Part shown: positions 11,060 through 23,200 of the stretch, one piece after another | How the letters are laid out: each line of letters begins with the position of its first letter | Numbering within the stretch: the first letter of the stretch is position 1 | DNA from: Cucumis sativus | Taxonomy: Eukaryota > Streptophyta > Magnoliopsida > Cucurbitales > Cucurbitaceae | Assembly: GCF_000004075.3 (NCBI RefSeq) | Contig: NC_026655.2 | Coordinates: forward strand, 248,001 to 312,000 | Length of the DNA stretch: 64,000 bases | Direction of reading: 5' to 3' | Translations under genes and position numbers: made by a program | The notes under the pieces: generated by a model | The model's database searches: none | What the model was told of the DNA's origin: nothing | Seen by the model: the letters and a program-made list of their open reading frames with translations, nothing else

Positions 11060-11115
11060 CGGGAAATGGGGGGGTTTTGATTTCGAAAGAAAACTTCCCA
11101 CGTTCTCGAGATCAT
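11056..11115 (-). CDS. Upstream ORF 1 (19 codons) in the leader of the unrecognised membrane protein gene
   Basis: Starts MISRTWEVFF and ends at a TGA that overlaps the ATG of the next upstream ORF as ATGA. It is the first ATG after the probable TATA box. Translation is not shown by the sequence; this is a positional inference. Confidence 0.4.
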   Translation of the reverse strand: MISRTWEVFFRNQNPPISR

Positions 11116-11208
11116 GGTGGGTGTGATGGTTATCTAAGTTTTGTGTTTGTTTGAATATTGAGTTGGCCGTTGAGATTTCATCTGCTGGCCTTCAACTCTC
11201 TCTCTCTC

Positions 11209-11222
11209 TCTATATATAATAT
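11209..11222 (-). promoter_or_regulatory. Probable TATA box of the unrecognised membrane protein gene
   Basis: A TATATTATATATAG tract on the minus strand, followed by a CT/GA microsatellite. It lies about 300 bases upstream of the main ATG. Initiation about 30 bases downstream would place both upstream ATGs (11115 and 11059) inside the leader. Confidence 0.4.
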
Positions 11223-11450
11223 AAGTTTCATGATACGAGTAGATGCACCTAAGCTTGGTCTCTGCAGCATCTCCTTCCCCTACACTACTTCTCATTTTTG
11301 GTTAAATATTTATTTTCAGAATAAGATATATATATGTCAAAAAAATGAAAAAAGAAAAAAAAAACTCAATTTTAATGGGCCTACAGAGTGTATTGGGCTT
11401 TTCTAATTGACATCCATTGATAAGCCCATCGGTAATTTACCAACCCAACT

Positions 11451-11590
11451 GTAGTAATTACTGTATACTATTTTAAAAAATGTGTAAATATAGCACACAT
11501 GTGTAAAAATCTATTACTGTATTAGGGATAGAAACCAGATTTTACTATAATTACAATTTTTTAAAATAGTGTTATATTCTTAATTACTAC
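11451..11590. mobile_element. Small MITE-like element with ~45-bp imperfect terminal inverted repeats
   Basis: The left end (GTAGTAATTACTG...) and the reverse complement of the right end (GTAGTAATTAAGA...) align over about 45 bases, including a shared ACTATTTTAAAAAA core. Length about 140 bp, no coding capacity. Possible short AT target duplications cannot be told apart from the AT-rich flanks. Non-autonomous DNA element by structure; superfamily not assigned. Confidence 0.5.
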
Positions 11591-14500
11591 ACTTAAAATT
11601 GTCACAAATTACAATTATTCTATTTACTAATATAACCACAAACATCATATAAATTTGCTAAATCAAACAATATAGTATCAACCTCTTTTAAATATATATA
11701 CATTAACAGTAATATATTGTATACAGGCCCCTTGAAAAAAAATATATATTTATGATAATAGGTTCACTCCATTTTCTAAATTGCAAAAACAATAATTTTA
11801 AAAGTCGATAATCCATGTAATAGACGTTCGATAGTCTTATGATTACCATATGATATCACTCATTTTGCTATATGAAAAAATTAGGTGTCATGAAACTGTT
11901 TTTCTTTTCTTTTATTTTGATTTTTTTGTTTTTTTTTGTGGAATGTGCCTTTTATATATTTTTTTCATAACAATTTAAATTAAAAAATTTTGTTTTAGAA
12001 AAGCATAATATTAATTATATTTTTGAACAATGAGACCCACGAACTGTTAGAAAACTCTTGGAAAACTGATGAAACACATTTCTAGAAATTACGTTACAGG
12101 GAAAAAATAACATTGGGAGAATGAAGTTTGATGGAAGATTTTGGAATTTTATGGTAAGCTTAGGGTCACGTGCCTTGACTCTATTTGACTAATCATATTT
12201 AAATTTCTTACCATATTCTTCCTTTTAATAAAGTTGGTATAATTTAAAATACCAAAAGAAATGCAAATTCACCTCTTACCTCTCTTGTTTTCTCCTGTCC
12301 TTTTCCTTCGTCATTTGTTTATTTATTCTCTACAGTTTGTATTTCTTTACAAATTGGTCTCCACATCTTCAACTTTATTACTATCATTCCATTTCTTTTT
12401 CTATTCTCAACTCATTCCCCCCCGTGACCAATAATTAAATGGAAATTTACTACTTTTCCTTTTATATAATTTCATTGAAAGTTCCAAAGTGTTGTGTATA
12501 TCAGACAAGTGACAACTAGATCAGTTAAATATTTCAACAGGTTGGACAATAATGTTATGTATCTATCTATATATAATATTAGTAGCAATGAGGAATATTT
12601 GACACATCAACTAACTAGGACCAACCCTTTGATACATTTGTTAATGGTTTGAAATTTAATAAAGAAGAAAAGTAAAAACTGTAGTAAAAGATTTGGAAGG
12701 AAACACAAATCTTTGTTTATTTTGAAATTTGCAGTCATTTTACAGTTTATTATCATAGTTTACATTTGAACTTAAAACCAAATTCCAAAAAAACTATGAA
12801 AAAAAGTGTTTTTAAAAACTTTTCTTCAATACAGAGATCAAGAGATCAATATATGAAAGTGGTATGTCTTGATTTTTTGAAATGTAAACAAGGCAAAGTT
12901 ATATTATCAAAAGCCTCTAAATAAAAATCAAAACTTGACTTGGATTTTGTTTGATATGCATTTACTTTTTTTTTTTTTAATTTGTACAGTAAAATTTGTT
13001 TAGATTTAGATTGTTTTTTCAATTTAGTGGAAGGTATGACTGTATTGATACAAGGTGAAGGTTTTATATAAAGCATGAAAACAGTTCTGTACTGTATCAT
13101 ACTATCATGGTTAGAACATGAAAATGAAGGAAACTTTTGATTCGTTTTCTAGACGTGTCGTTTATAAATAGGAATGCTACATGATTGTGGAAATGTGATA
13201 CCAATTAGCAACATTATTTGGTATTTTGGTAGTTGCAAAATAAATTAATTAATTGATTTAGAAAGAAAAAAAAAAAACAGAGGTGACAGTGGTCAGTGAA
13301 GCCGAAATGGGTCACCTGACACTGGCATTTAAACCTTCCTTTATTTGCCTCTTTTTGGTGGTTGGGGTTCTCCTATCTTTTCAATCCTTCTCTATTTTCC
13401 ATGTTTCACCCAAAACAAAAAACAAAACAAAAAACAAAAAACAAAAGAACTCATTTTTCCTTCCTCTTTATGCTTCCTCTTGTTCTCTTTCAATTTTGCT
13501 TCTACATTGCATCCCTCATTCTTATTTCAGGTATTGTTTGATGCTGCTGAACTGAGGATTATCCAACCCCACAATGAAAAGGAAGAGGTTTGATTTCAAG
13601 CCTCGATTAGAAACAACTTAATAACCAGAAGGTGAATCCAAACAATTACAATATGTCTCTCTACCTGAAGTTTTTGCAAGTGTAAATCCATTTTTTTTTT
13701 CTGTTTGTTTAATTTCTTTATGTTGTATAGACGAGTGGTAATCAATACAAATATAGATTTATAAACGAGAACCATCAAAAGGGGTGGGGGCAGACAGCTC
13801 ACCAACAGTTTTGGGGAAAAAGCAAAATCATTTGCTTTACTTTTTCCCCCCTTGAAAAATGAACAGAAAATATTTGCATGTTTTTACTTTTTGGGGTTTC
13901 TGATGAACACTTAAGTTTAAAATTCCCAAAAGAAAAGGAAAAGGTAACTTTCTTGTGGGGAGTTTTGTCTCTCTTTAGTTTCCAAAGGGTTTCAGTATGT
14001 ATATTTGGTTTTCCTTGTAATTTGAAACTTGCTTGAAAGTTTCAAGCCCCAAAAATGAAAATATGCCAAGAAATGTAAAACACAATGTAGGCCTATCCCA
14101 CCTTCCTCTCCCTGTCTTCACCACCATCCATTTTTGCACAACTTTCTTCATTTTATTAGTTTGCAGAAATATTGAAAACAACAAATAGCTGTCTTTTCCA
14201 ATATCAAACTTTCTTTAGCTTCCAAATCTTAAACAAACCCTAACCAACTAATACAAGAGTAGGGAGAGAAATAAGAAAAAGAAAAGAAGAAAAAAAGGTA
14301 AGGTAAATTCAGAATAAAGTTGGCGGCTCCTTTTGGGGTATTCATGGAGTTGCAGTTGCCCACTTCCCTTCAACAAAAAGCTCTCTCCACCTTTTTTGCA
14401 TCACAGCCACTTTCTCTTAGTATAGACTGAAAGACCTTCAATCCTAGCTAAAACTTTTTGGCAGGTACAACCAGTGATTCTTCTTGAGTAACCTACAGCC

Positions 14501-14720
14501 CTAGCTTTTTAATGGGGTCTTTCCTCCTTCTCCTTTGGCTTTTTATTTTTATTTTTCCTCTTGACTACAGACTTTAATTGTTTGGTGGAATCCTTGTCAG
14601 TGAATCAATGGTTGTAAGATAGCAACCCCATTTGTTTTCTGATGCTCTAGTCAGCAAATGCTCTCATCCTTCATTTTTCTTGGCTCTCAACTTGTGTTTT
14701 TTTTCCCTTCTGATTCATCT

Positions 14721-14945
14721 CCAATCTACTTGGAGTGATATCTGCAACTGTAGCTTTACTGCTGATATATTTCCAGTTTACTAAAAGGAAAGAGCCATAA
14801 TCGCCAATGATGTGATGTTTATTTATTTTAGTCTTGTGTGACATCTTCTTCTAATCCCTCCAATCTACTTAGGGTAATATCTGGAACTGCAACTTCAGTG
14901 ATGGTATATTTTCAGTGTGATATAATAAAAAAGGTATAATCACCA
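14721..14945. repeat. Diverged direct repeat in the SPL leader region
   Basis: Two units of about 86 bp (14721-14806 and 14860-14945) start with CCAATCTACTT and share GATATATTTTCAGT-like and ATAATC-CCA blocks. I estimate by eye about three quarters identity. Consistent with an old local duplication of leader or intron sequence. Confidence 0.65.
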
Positions 14946-15240
14946 GCTTTGGTTTTAGGTAGATGCCAATAACTGTCTTGAAGATTCCTGTTATTTTAAT
15001 TCTTGTATTGTTTGTTGGTCTGTATATTGGTTAGTGGACTCTGTTCTTGCTATATGCATTTCTTGTCACCCATAAGGTACTTGATATCGACACTAATTTT
15101 GTGGACTTGGTTGTAAATAAAACGCCCCAATTTCCTGGAGATTCTTACGGTTTTATCTTATCCTTTTTTCAGATTTCTGCAGTTGTTGAATACAATGCAT
15201 TCATGAAGTCATCAGAAGAGTGACTCAAAATCTGACGAGG

Positions 15241-15315
15241 GTGTTCATTTTTAAGTTAAAAAGAAGTGTTTATTTTTAAGTGAAAAAGAAGTGTTCATTT
15301 TTAAGTGAAAAAGAA
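15241..15315 (+). repeat. 25-bp tandem repeat, exactly three copies, just before the SPL start codon
   Basis: Units 15241-15265, 15266-15290 and 15291-15315 follow the pattern GTGTTCATTTTTAAGTGAAA plus AAGAA. Each copy differs from the consensus at no more than one position. The array ends 22 bases before the ATG at 15338, so it is very probably in the 5' UTR. Confidence 0.9.
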
Positions 15316-15337
15316 GTAAAGAACTGAAATTTTCTCT

Positions 15338-16998
15338 ATGGACTGGAACTTGAAGACCCCATCTTGGGATTTCACTCAATTGGAACAAGATGCATTGAAG
15401 AACATTAATTCAATAGGTGCATCCAGCAACTTTGTTGAGCATATAGCGACTTCTGGGGATTTCACGGTTGATTTGAAACTCGGCCAAGTCAGTAATCTGG
15501 GAACAAAATATGTAGTCAATGAGCCAGGAGTCTTTAAAATGGCACCATCCCCTTCAGAACCATCTAAGAGGGCAAGAGGATCTGGAAATGGAGCTCAGCC
15601 TTTGTCATGCCTTGTTGATGGATGTGTTTCAGACCTTAGCAACTACAGAGATTACCACAGGCGCCATAAGGTCTGTGAGCTTCACTCGAAGACTCCCCAG
15701 GTTACAATTGGTGGCCTAAAACAAAGATTCTGCCAGCAGTGTAGCAGGTAGAGTATAGATTTATTTGCTGCTTCTTTTACGATATGCTCGCTTTCATACT
15801 AACACTGGCTTTCATGTTGTGACTTTAATTGTTGAACATATTTCCACTTCTGAGTCCTATCTTTAGTGGCTTAATTTCTTAGTACCTGTTTCACACTATG
15901 TGTAGGTTCCACTCACTAGATGAATTCGATGAAGGAAAGAGAAGCTGTAGGAAACGTCTTGACGGACACAATCGAAGGAGACGGAAGCCGCAGTCAGACT
16001 CCCTGTCACGAAGTATTTTGTCTCATTACCAAGGTTAGCTTTGGCTTTGGCCTAATAAACTTGATGATTTTTCTGCTTTTGTATTGTCTTATGTTGGTTT
16101 CTTATTTTACATTCATCTGTAATTTCTAGCTTCACGGTTATCATTGGCCTAACAAACTTGGAGATTTTCCTTTGTTGTCCACATGAACCACTTAATAAAC
16201 TTCTATTTTCTCGCTTCTGGGTTCTGATACACTTTACAACACACAGGTGGCTCATATCATTCTCATTTTATACTTTTTAAAAAGTACGAGTGACTACTTT
16301 TGATATGGATCCATATCTATGTTCTATAGAAATGCTCAGTGGTGAAAAAGTTTGTTATACTTGAAAGTTATAACATGCCATATTTTCTGCTTTCAGGTTC
16401 TCAACTTTTACCATTTTCTAGCTCTCATGTCTATCCATCTACACTAGTCATGAACCATTCCTGGCGTGATCTTGCCAATAATACTGAGATAGATGCAAGG
16501 CTTCATGTTCAGCAAGAGCCAACCCACTTTCCTGATAAACACAACATCTATCTTGGATCATCGTCAAATGATAGTGTCCATAAAATTGGAAAACAGGTTA
16601 CATTTATGCAAAGTGACAATCCGGAATCTTCAGTTGGCCAGCCTCTTGTCAAGACCATTGATTTTTCAGAAAATGAAATCGGTCGAAGCAAAATGTTATA
16701 TGACGGGTTTAAGACTCCAGGCCATGAATCGGATTGTGCTCTCTCTCTTCTGTCATCTTTGCAGACACAGGCATCTGGGATCGGTTTTAGTGAAGCCGAG
16801 CAGGACCGTCATCTTATATCCTTCCTGCAGCCATTAGATGTGAGCTTAGGTCATCACAACAGCTTGGAGCCAATTAATTCAGTACTGAATGGCAGTGTGA
16901 GTAATGCTGATATCAACTGTTCAGGAATGTTTCACATTGCATCTAATGATGGATGCAATGAAGCTCCCCCACCATCTCTTCCTTTTCACTGGCAGTAG
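15338..16998 (+). CDS. SPL13: SQUAMOSA promoter-binding-like transcription factor, SPL13 type
   Basis: Three exons join in frame: 15338-15747, 15906-16033 and 16397-16998, giving 379 residues. The N-terminus ([11 protein letters not shown]) and C-terminus (PFHWQ) match the SPL13 group. The SBP domain spans about residues 89-166: two zinc-binding Cys/His sets starting CLVDGC and ending FCQQCSRFH, overlapping a bipartite nuclear signal (KRSCRKRL then RRRRK). SBP proteins bind GTAC-core DNA and control phase change, leaf and flower development. The first intron interrupts the SBP domain within the arginine codon before FHSLDEF, as in other SPL genes. A miR156 target site lies in exon 3. Orthology to SPL13 is by remembered sequence; the family assignment is secure. 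Confidence 0.95.
16736..16755 (+). promoter_or_regulatory. miR156/157 target site in SPL exon 3
   Basis: The 20 bases here are the canonical SPL miR156 target word, beginning GTGCTCTCTC and ending TCTTCTGTCA, and encode the conserved ALSLLSS peptide. Compared with the reverse complement of miR156 there is one mismatch, the one usual in plant SPL targets. This predicts post-transcriptional repression in juvenile tissue. Confidence 0.93.
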
Positions 16999-18461
16999 TG
17001 ACTTCAGTACACAAAAACTGATCTTTTTGTGTAAACAGGAATGTGCAATCAGTGCTTCTGTAAATCCATGCCCATGTTATTCAGAAGAATGTTCACTTTA
17101 TTATAGATTCAAGTTTTAACTGCTGCCTGCCTTCTATGCTTGTGAGGCTTAACAATGATACTTCTTTCATTTCAACTTCAGATGCTTTATGGAGTATTTC
17201 ATTACATGTTTTTTCACTGCTTTATTTGCTTAGGGAAGTTCGTTTGTGCATATTAATCCTTTGCTCTTATATATTCGAATTTTCAACCGTAAGCTCAAAA
17301 AACATACTGCCTTTGTCTACTTGACTCCTTATTCTGTGTCTGCCACCCTCAGGCATCGGCTTTTCCTTTGAGTTCCAACTAGAAAAGGTGTAAAAGGATC
17401 TATTTCCATTAGAAGCAAGATGAAAATAAACATCTTTTATTGTTTGTCAAAAAAAATAATTGGGTGCAAGACTCCATTCATAGTTAGTATTGCTCTTTTT
17501 TGTTGTGGGACCATGGAAAATGAAAAGGTAAACGTCTCAAGAATTCCATAAATATCTCAATTCTTCATGGGACCATGGAAATCTTGTCATGGTCCCTCCC
17601 GGAATTGGGTTTCATAAAATGCTCTTTCATTTTTTGGGATCCCAATTGTTCATACAGTTACATTAACATCAAAAATAAGAAATCCAGCTGTTGATGTAAT
17701 GCACAGCATAAAAAGACATCGCTGACTTGTCTTTATAAATGGGGTTTAACTTCAACCAATTACTAAAATAATGTTAGTTATGTCAAATTGAATCAACAAT
17801 CACTGAACGAAAAAGTAAAAAGAAACGGATGAAAGTAGAACGTAGAAGTACTGCTTATGAAAGTGTGGGAATATTATTTTGGCTATTACATATAGAATTT
17901 GTGAGAGTGAATAAACCCACCAATACAATCTATTTGAATTAGAAGAAAGCCGGCCTTTTCTCTTGTCCTTTATGACAGGAAAAGAAATAACAATGATGAT
18001 GGTTTGGCTGGGAGTAATTGTCTTCTTCTTCTGCACTTTCCTTCTTTCACATTGTACATTTGTTTCTATTAACAAAGGACAGTAAATTCTTCCTTCTTAG
18101 TACTTCTGTAGAAAAGAAAACACACAGTTTTCAGAGCCTGAGTTTTGGTAGCTTCTTCTCAGCTTCGTGTTTTATACACTCAACGGTCTCTTCAGGACGT
18201 TCATAGCTGCTGATTTTGGAAGAACGTCAGCTTCTGTCAAATGTTGTTTTGTTTTGCTATTTTAATAAAACCACAGACATCTGATCTAGAGGCCCTGCAT
18301 CCACTCTAACATTTAAAAAGCAATCAAGAATAGGAAGAGGGTCTAGATAACCAATCTGTTTAATGCATACATAGCAAAGCAAAAGGGTACAACATGGAGT
18401 CTGTCCTTGTTCATCTCATCTTATCCACTCTTGGGATCCCCATATAGAAAAGAGCCTCATC

Positions 18462-18598
18462 TCTAAGCCATGTTATAAAGGAGAAAACAAAAGATTATAT
18501 GTAATAATAACAAAAGCTAAAGATATTGTTTCTAAGCTATGTTGAAGGAGAAAATGAAAGATTAAATGTAAGAATAGTAAGAACAAAAATATATGGTT
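18462..18598. repeat. Tandem repeat of a ~68-bp unit
   Basis: Two diverged copies (18462-18529 and 18531-18598) both begin TCTAAGC-ATGTT. They share GGAGAAAA-AAAGATTA and end in ATAT-GTTTC; a third copy begins (TCTAAGTAATAAG) and stops. The array abuts the foldback at 18628. Confidence 0.65.
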
Positions 18599-18627
18599 TC
18601 TAAGTAATAAGAAAAGTTTACGACAAT

Positions 18628-18708
18628 GGTCGATATTGGCACGGCTCAATCAAATTAAAAGACCCAATTCATAGGAGATTTGATTTGATTGAACCGTTCC
18701 AACATCAG
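18628..18708. repeat. Imperfect inverted repeat (hairpin) with ~33-base arms and a short loop
   Basis: The left arm (18628-18660, GGTCGATATTGGCACGGCTC...) pairs with the right arm (about 18676-18708), whose reverse complement reads GTCTGATGTTGGAACGGTTC and so on. By eye about 27 of 33 positions pair. The loop is about 15 bases. It could be a foldback relic or a small-RNA precursor; the sequence alone does not decide. Confidence 0.6.
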
Positions 18709-20290
18709 ACACGATACGAAAATTACAAACCATAGAAAAAATGTTTTGCTTTTTGTCACAAACCTGCAGGAGTAGCTTTGTTTTCTCTCTGGATAGCATC
18801 TTGAAGGTAGGAGGAAAAGAGGGATAGCATGTCTAGACAGACAGAAGTGGTTGAATGAAAATACATAACTGATATGACCAAATGAGAAGGGGAGAGAGAG
18901 AGAGAGAAATTTATAAGTGGAATGAGCATTTAGAAATTAGAATGGTTGGGATGTCTATATCTTGGCTTTAATTAGAAAAGGGACAACTTATAAGAAAGGG
19001 TGTTTCTTTTCTTTCTCTTTTTTTTTTTTTTTTTTTTTTTTGTAAGAAAATTTTATCCTTGATCAGGTCTTCCACGACTGTAGGTGGTTGTGGTTGATGA
19101 CTTTGTCACAAGTGCATAAGGTGGCCGGTTCCTCGGCATGCTGAGTGTTTCCACTTTCATTTTCTTATGGAAAATGACTTGAGCTAAATAATCATATATT
19201 GCCTTATTTAGTGCTTTGATGTGTTTGAGCTTCCTCCTCAATTACTTTTCCACCGATTAACTTTCTCAAATGAAGGTAAATTCTTATGAACTTGAAAACT
19301 TTTGAACAACTAACTTAAATAAAAAATAATAAAAAAAAAACTTCAACTAATGGAAGATATTAGCCTTCTTATTGGTGTTGCCTTTCACACGAGGGGGTTG
19401 TTGGAAACACTTTAAGGTGATATGTTTGTTTATTTGAGAAATGGAGATGAAGACGACTATCCAACAACTAAAATAAGAAGTCAATGGCTAGAATATAACC
19501 AACTTTCCATCGGATCTTCTTCGTGGGAATGCATTTTGATATATTGTTTATTAAAAAGACAAGTTTATAGATATTGCCCAAAACAAAAACGAAGATCCAC
19601 AATCTTGGTGCTAAAACCTAATACCTTGTCGCATTTAAACCACTTTTGAAAGCTTAATTCATGGAGAAAGGCCTAACATTACCTAAAACGCCTATTTTTT
19701 GATCGATATCCCTTTCATGACCTGAGGCAAGAAAAGATACCATTTATATATCTGTATATATAACTAAAAAACAGTTCATTCACACACTATAACAAGCAGG
19801 CCTCCCATGGATTCCTCCAACTCAAATAAATTAATGGCTGGATACCATAAAACCCAAGAGAAGCAGCAAAGAGAATATAAGTACAAGCACGAACTAAACT
19901 AGTATAAGCAGACAATGGAAGGGAAGGCGTTGTCGTGTGGTCAGACATTCCTTGAAAAATTTACAGAGCCAGTTCTTAACCAAGTTTGAATAGTACCTGG
20001 GAAATGGCAAATGTAAAACCCAGATGCATCATTGGGAACAAACATATAAATGTTAAGTGAAAAACATACAACCGGAGATTACAAGTCATTGGTGGATTTT
20101 AACTACCCACGAACGAGGAATCCAGGTGATAACAGAAACATCAACCTTACAATCTAAGAAAATTCATTTGATCCTAACTCGATGCCAGCAAAACGAACGT
20201 CAAATGAAGGAATCTGAAAGCTGGTTTATCTTTTGGAGATATTTTATTTTCTTCAACAAACAAAATGCAAAGATAAGAAGACAGGCTGAA

Positions 20291-23200
20291 TCATATGGTT
20301 ATACCCAAAGACTTCTTGAACTTCTCAACCTCCAAGTATGCTTGTGAGTAAGGAAGGAACTCTGAGAAATGATCCTTGCTTAGGTCATTAATTGCAACAG
20401 CAAGTTTAGGAATTTCCAGTGTCTCTTCATGGGTCAACGTTCTGACAAACCTTGCTGGGTTTCCTGCCCAAAGTTCACCAGTGGGAATTCTTCTTCCTGG
20501 GGGAACCACGGACCCAGCTTCAAGAATAGAGTGGGTCTCAACCAGGGAACCTTCCATGAGGATGGAATGCTGCCCGATAATGCATTCTGGCTCAATTGTG
20601 CAGGACCGCAACAGACAATAAGCACCAATTGTGACGAATCTCTCTACAGATGTCTCTGCCGGCAGTCCTGGATGGACATATAAGGGAAAATTTAGATATA
20701 GCATGGACTAGAAAACATGTGTCACAAACTGAAAAGAGGAATTAAGCTGCATTGCAGATTTTAGATACTTTTTTTGAAAAGGAGACAAGCTTCTTTATTA
20801 AATAGAATTCAAAGTACAAGAGAATTATACAATGAGGAATGAGGAAAATAAAGAAGACAAAAGGAGGATTAGGAGGCCTTACAAATTGAAGTTCATTTAT
20901 ATCCAATGGCCTTTCATCTCCAGTAAGATAGATGACAACATTTTCTCTAAACTGACAACTGAGGGGTTATCGATTATGAACTAAGAGTAGACCATCAAAC
21001 TTGGTCAATTTAGATGCCTTGAGCCTCTCATTTTTCTCATTTAGAACATTCTCAAATTCTCAACTATTTCCTTCAGATTATGTACTAATTTTTTAAAAAA
21101 AGAAACAGAGATTAAAAAATATACATTTTAAACAGAAGTTTCATATTTTGGACTGATCACACGAATAATGGACACCAACATAGTAAATTTAGGTCTGATT
21201 ATTAAGCAGTTGTCATAAGTCAAGACTGGAACTTCAGCTTTTACATCCAGACGTACTGAAACCAAGAAAATGACTTAAAAACAAGACAGAGAGGCAAATA
21301 TTTGAAGACTTGTGCAATTCACCCCGTCCTGAAAAAGGCAATGTCAAATCCTAAGCAAATTTAAACCCCCAAAAATTGTAGGCCAAACCCCCCTTAACCT
21401 GCAAGAGTACGGGAGAAGTAACTTTACAGCTCGTGCAATTGCCCATCCTATTGGTCAGCTCTATATCTACCGTTTTACATCTCTCTATCCATAGCCTTCT
21501 CTGCTCCATTGTACTTCCCTCTTTAATTATCTCCATCCATCACTCTTCCTCTCCATTACCCAACTCTCCTGTTCTGCCGCCATTGTACTTCTCTCTGTTA
21601 CTCTCTCTATCCATCACTCTTTCTCACTATTACCCAACTCTCCTGTTCCTTCTCCCATTCCCTCTCTCTCCACCTTGTTCTGTCTCTCTCTTTATCTCTT
21701 ACTCCTTCTCTGTCCTTCCCTATCTACCCCATCTCCAACCACTATCAACTAATTGCTAAATGATGATATAACTCCTTACAGTATCATGCATATGCATAGA
21801 TATAAATGAAGATCCTAGAAAGGAACTGACAAGAAAATAAGAAAATTTGGCAAATCCCTGATGTAAAACTAGCCTCCTTCTCCGACTTTTGATCATACAT
21901 ATAACAAATAAGAAGGATAAAAAAGGGAAGTGAAAAATCAAAGAAATAGTGTACAACACAATACGTTGATAGTGTAATTTTGCGGTAGAAATGTTAATTA
22001 TTCAGGCTAGAGATTGAGAAAAAAGGAATTCAATGGAGAAACCCTTTACTCCAAAATCCTAATCCAGAAGAGGTTACCAGAATGGAAAAGAAAGGAAACA
22101 ACGTTAAATTATGCTCACTTAAAGAAAAAAGAAAAGAAAAGAGGGGATAAAAAGGAAGAAAAAAAAAACAAAAAGGAGCGAGAACTTTGCTTCTACAAAG
22201 GAAGCAGTTTGAATAGATGATATTGGAACAAAATCATCTTATCATAAATTGGGGGTGTTGTTTTCTAGAGAACTAACGGCAATACACAGGTTGATGAAAA
22301 CAATGTAATATGTTGAACTAAGGTTACTGAACCAAATGAGAAGAACCAGTCTAGAGTGAGATCAAATTATCATGAAATGGGATTATTGTGGTTGAACACA
22401 AAGAGTCTAATAAACAAGTGGACCAAGGCCATAATCGTAGCAGATGGATGGTTGCATGATAGAAATATAAGAACAAGATCGCTTAACTTCTAAGTTCTGG
22501 TTAAAACTTACTATTCCTATAAGAACTATACTGACTTTGTTATGCTTCACGTTCATCGTATATGAAAAGTGCATAACAATGCTTGGATTCCTAGAGATAA
22601 TTTGAGAAGCAAAATGATCACATCCATACCCCCTATTACCACATCCTTCTCAATGGTTAGAACTGGTTCTGAAGGATGTCAAGATTCCAAATAGTGAGAA
22701 TTCTAGGTCTGCAGCTTAGTACTTCTATTTATAATTTTATGCCCATATTTCTCACGGAAACTAGCTCCAATTACTTGAACCTACCAAGTCCCCAGAAAAC
22801 CACAATCTAGATACTTACATTCGTTTTTTTTAAATGAACGGGAAACAAATATGGCGTCAGCTACTCAACAGATCCATGGTTTCAAGAATCCAGAAAAACT
22901 TTGAAGATTAACCACTATCCTCTGGAGATCCTAGTTAAACAAACAGAGATTGAAATTTAAGAGTGCAGCATTTCTCGGCCACGTTTTCACATTACCGAGG
23001 AAAACAAGCACCAAACAACGAAATTCGATAAAACCCAAAAACAGAAAATGACGAAAGAAAACACGTAAAAACAAGTAAGTTGAATTGAACCTGTTGGGGA
23101 AGACCAAGCAGCATGAAGGACGCACCGTTCCTGCACATTAGAGCAAAACCCGATTGTAATCTTGTTGAGATCGCCGCGGAGAACGGAACCCGCCCAAACA

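Larger units (their letters stand above)
11125..14200. other. AT-rich intergenic region upstream of SPL13-like
   Basis: About 3 kb with no supportable gene. It contains the MITE-like palindrome at 11451-11590, many A/T runs, and a C-rich step near 12417. The region 13300-14200 is pyrimidine-rich and may be distal promoter of the SPL gene. ORFs here are short and compositionally simple. Confidence 0.5.
14260..15337 (+). other. Probable 5' leader and leader intron of the SPL13-like gene
   Basis: Pyrimidine-rich sequence leads to a possible donor (GCAG|GTACAA, about 14465). A possible acceptor (TTTTTTCAG, about 15172; or TTTCTGCAG, about 15181) lies before the coding exon. Two repeat sets fall inside this region: a diverged pair at 14721-14806 and 14860-14945, and a 25-bp triplicate at 15241-15315. 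SPL genes often have leader introns; transcript evidence would be needed to fix this one. Confidence 0.45.
17000..20290. other. Intergenic region between SPL13-like and gamma-CAL
   Basis: The first few hundred bases should be SPL 3' UTR. The rest holds no supportable gene. It contains a repeated GGGACCATGGAAA word (17506 and 17568), the tandem repeat at 18462-18598, the foldback at 18628-18708, a GA microsatellite near 18893-18907 and a T24 run at 19018-19041. The right end is the 3' flank of the minus-strand gamma-CAL gene. Confidence 0.5.

Noticed and set aside
19053-19241. 62-codon minus-strand frame (LKHIKALNKAIYDYLAQVIF...)
   Set aside because: Protein-like in composition but it begins at TTG, has no flanking exons that I could join and matches no family I recognise.
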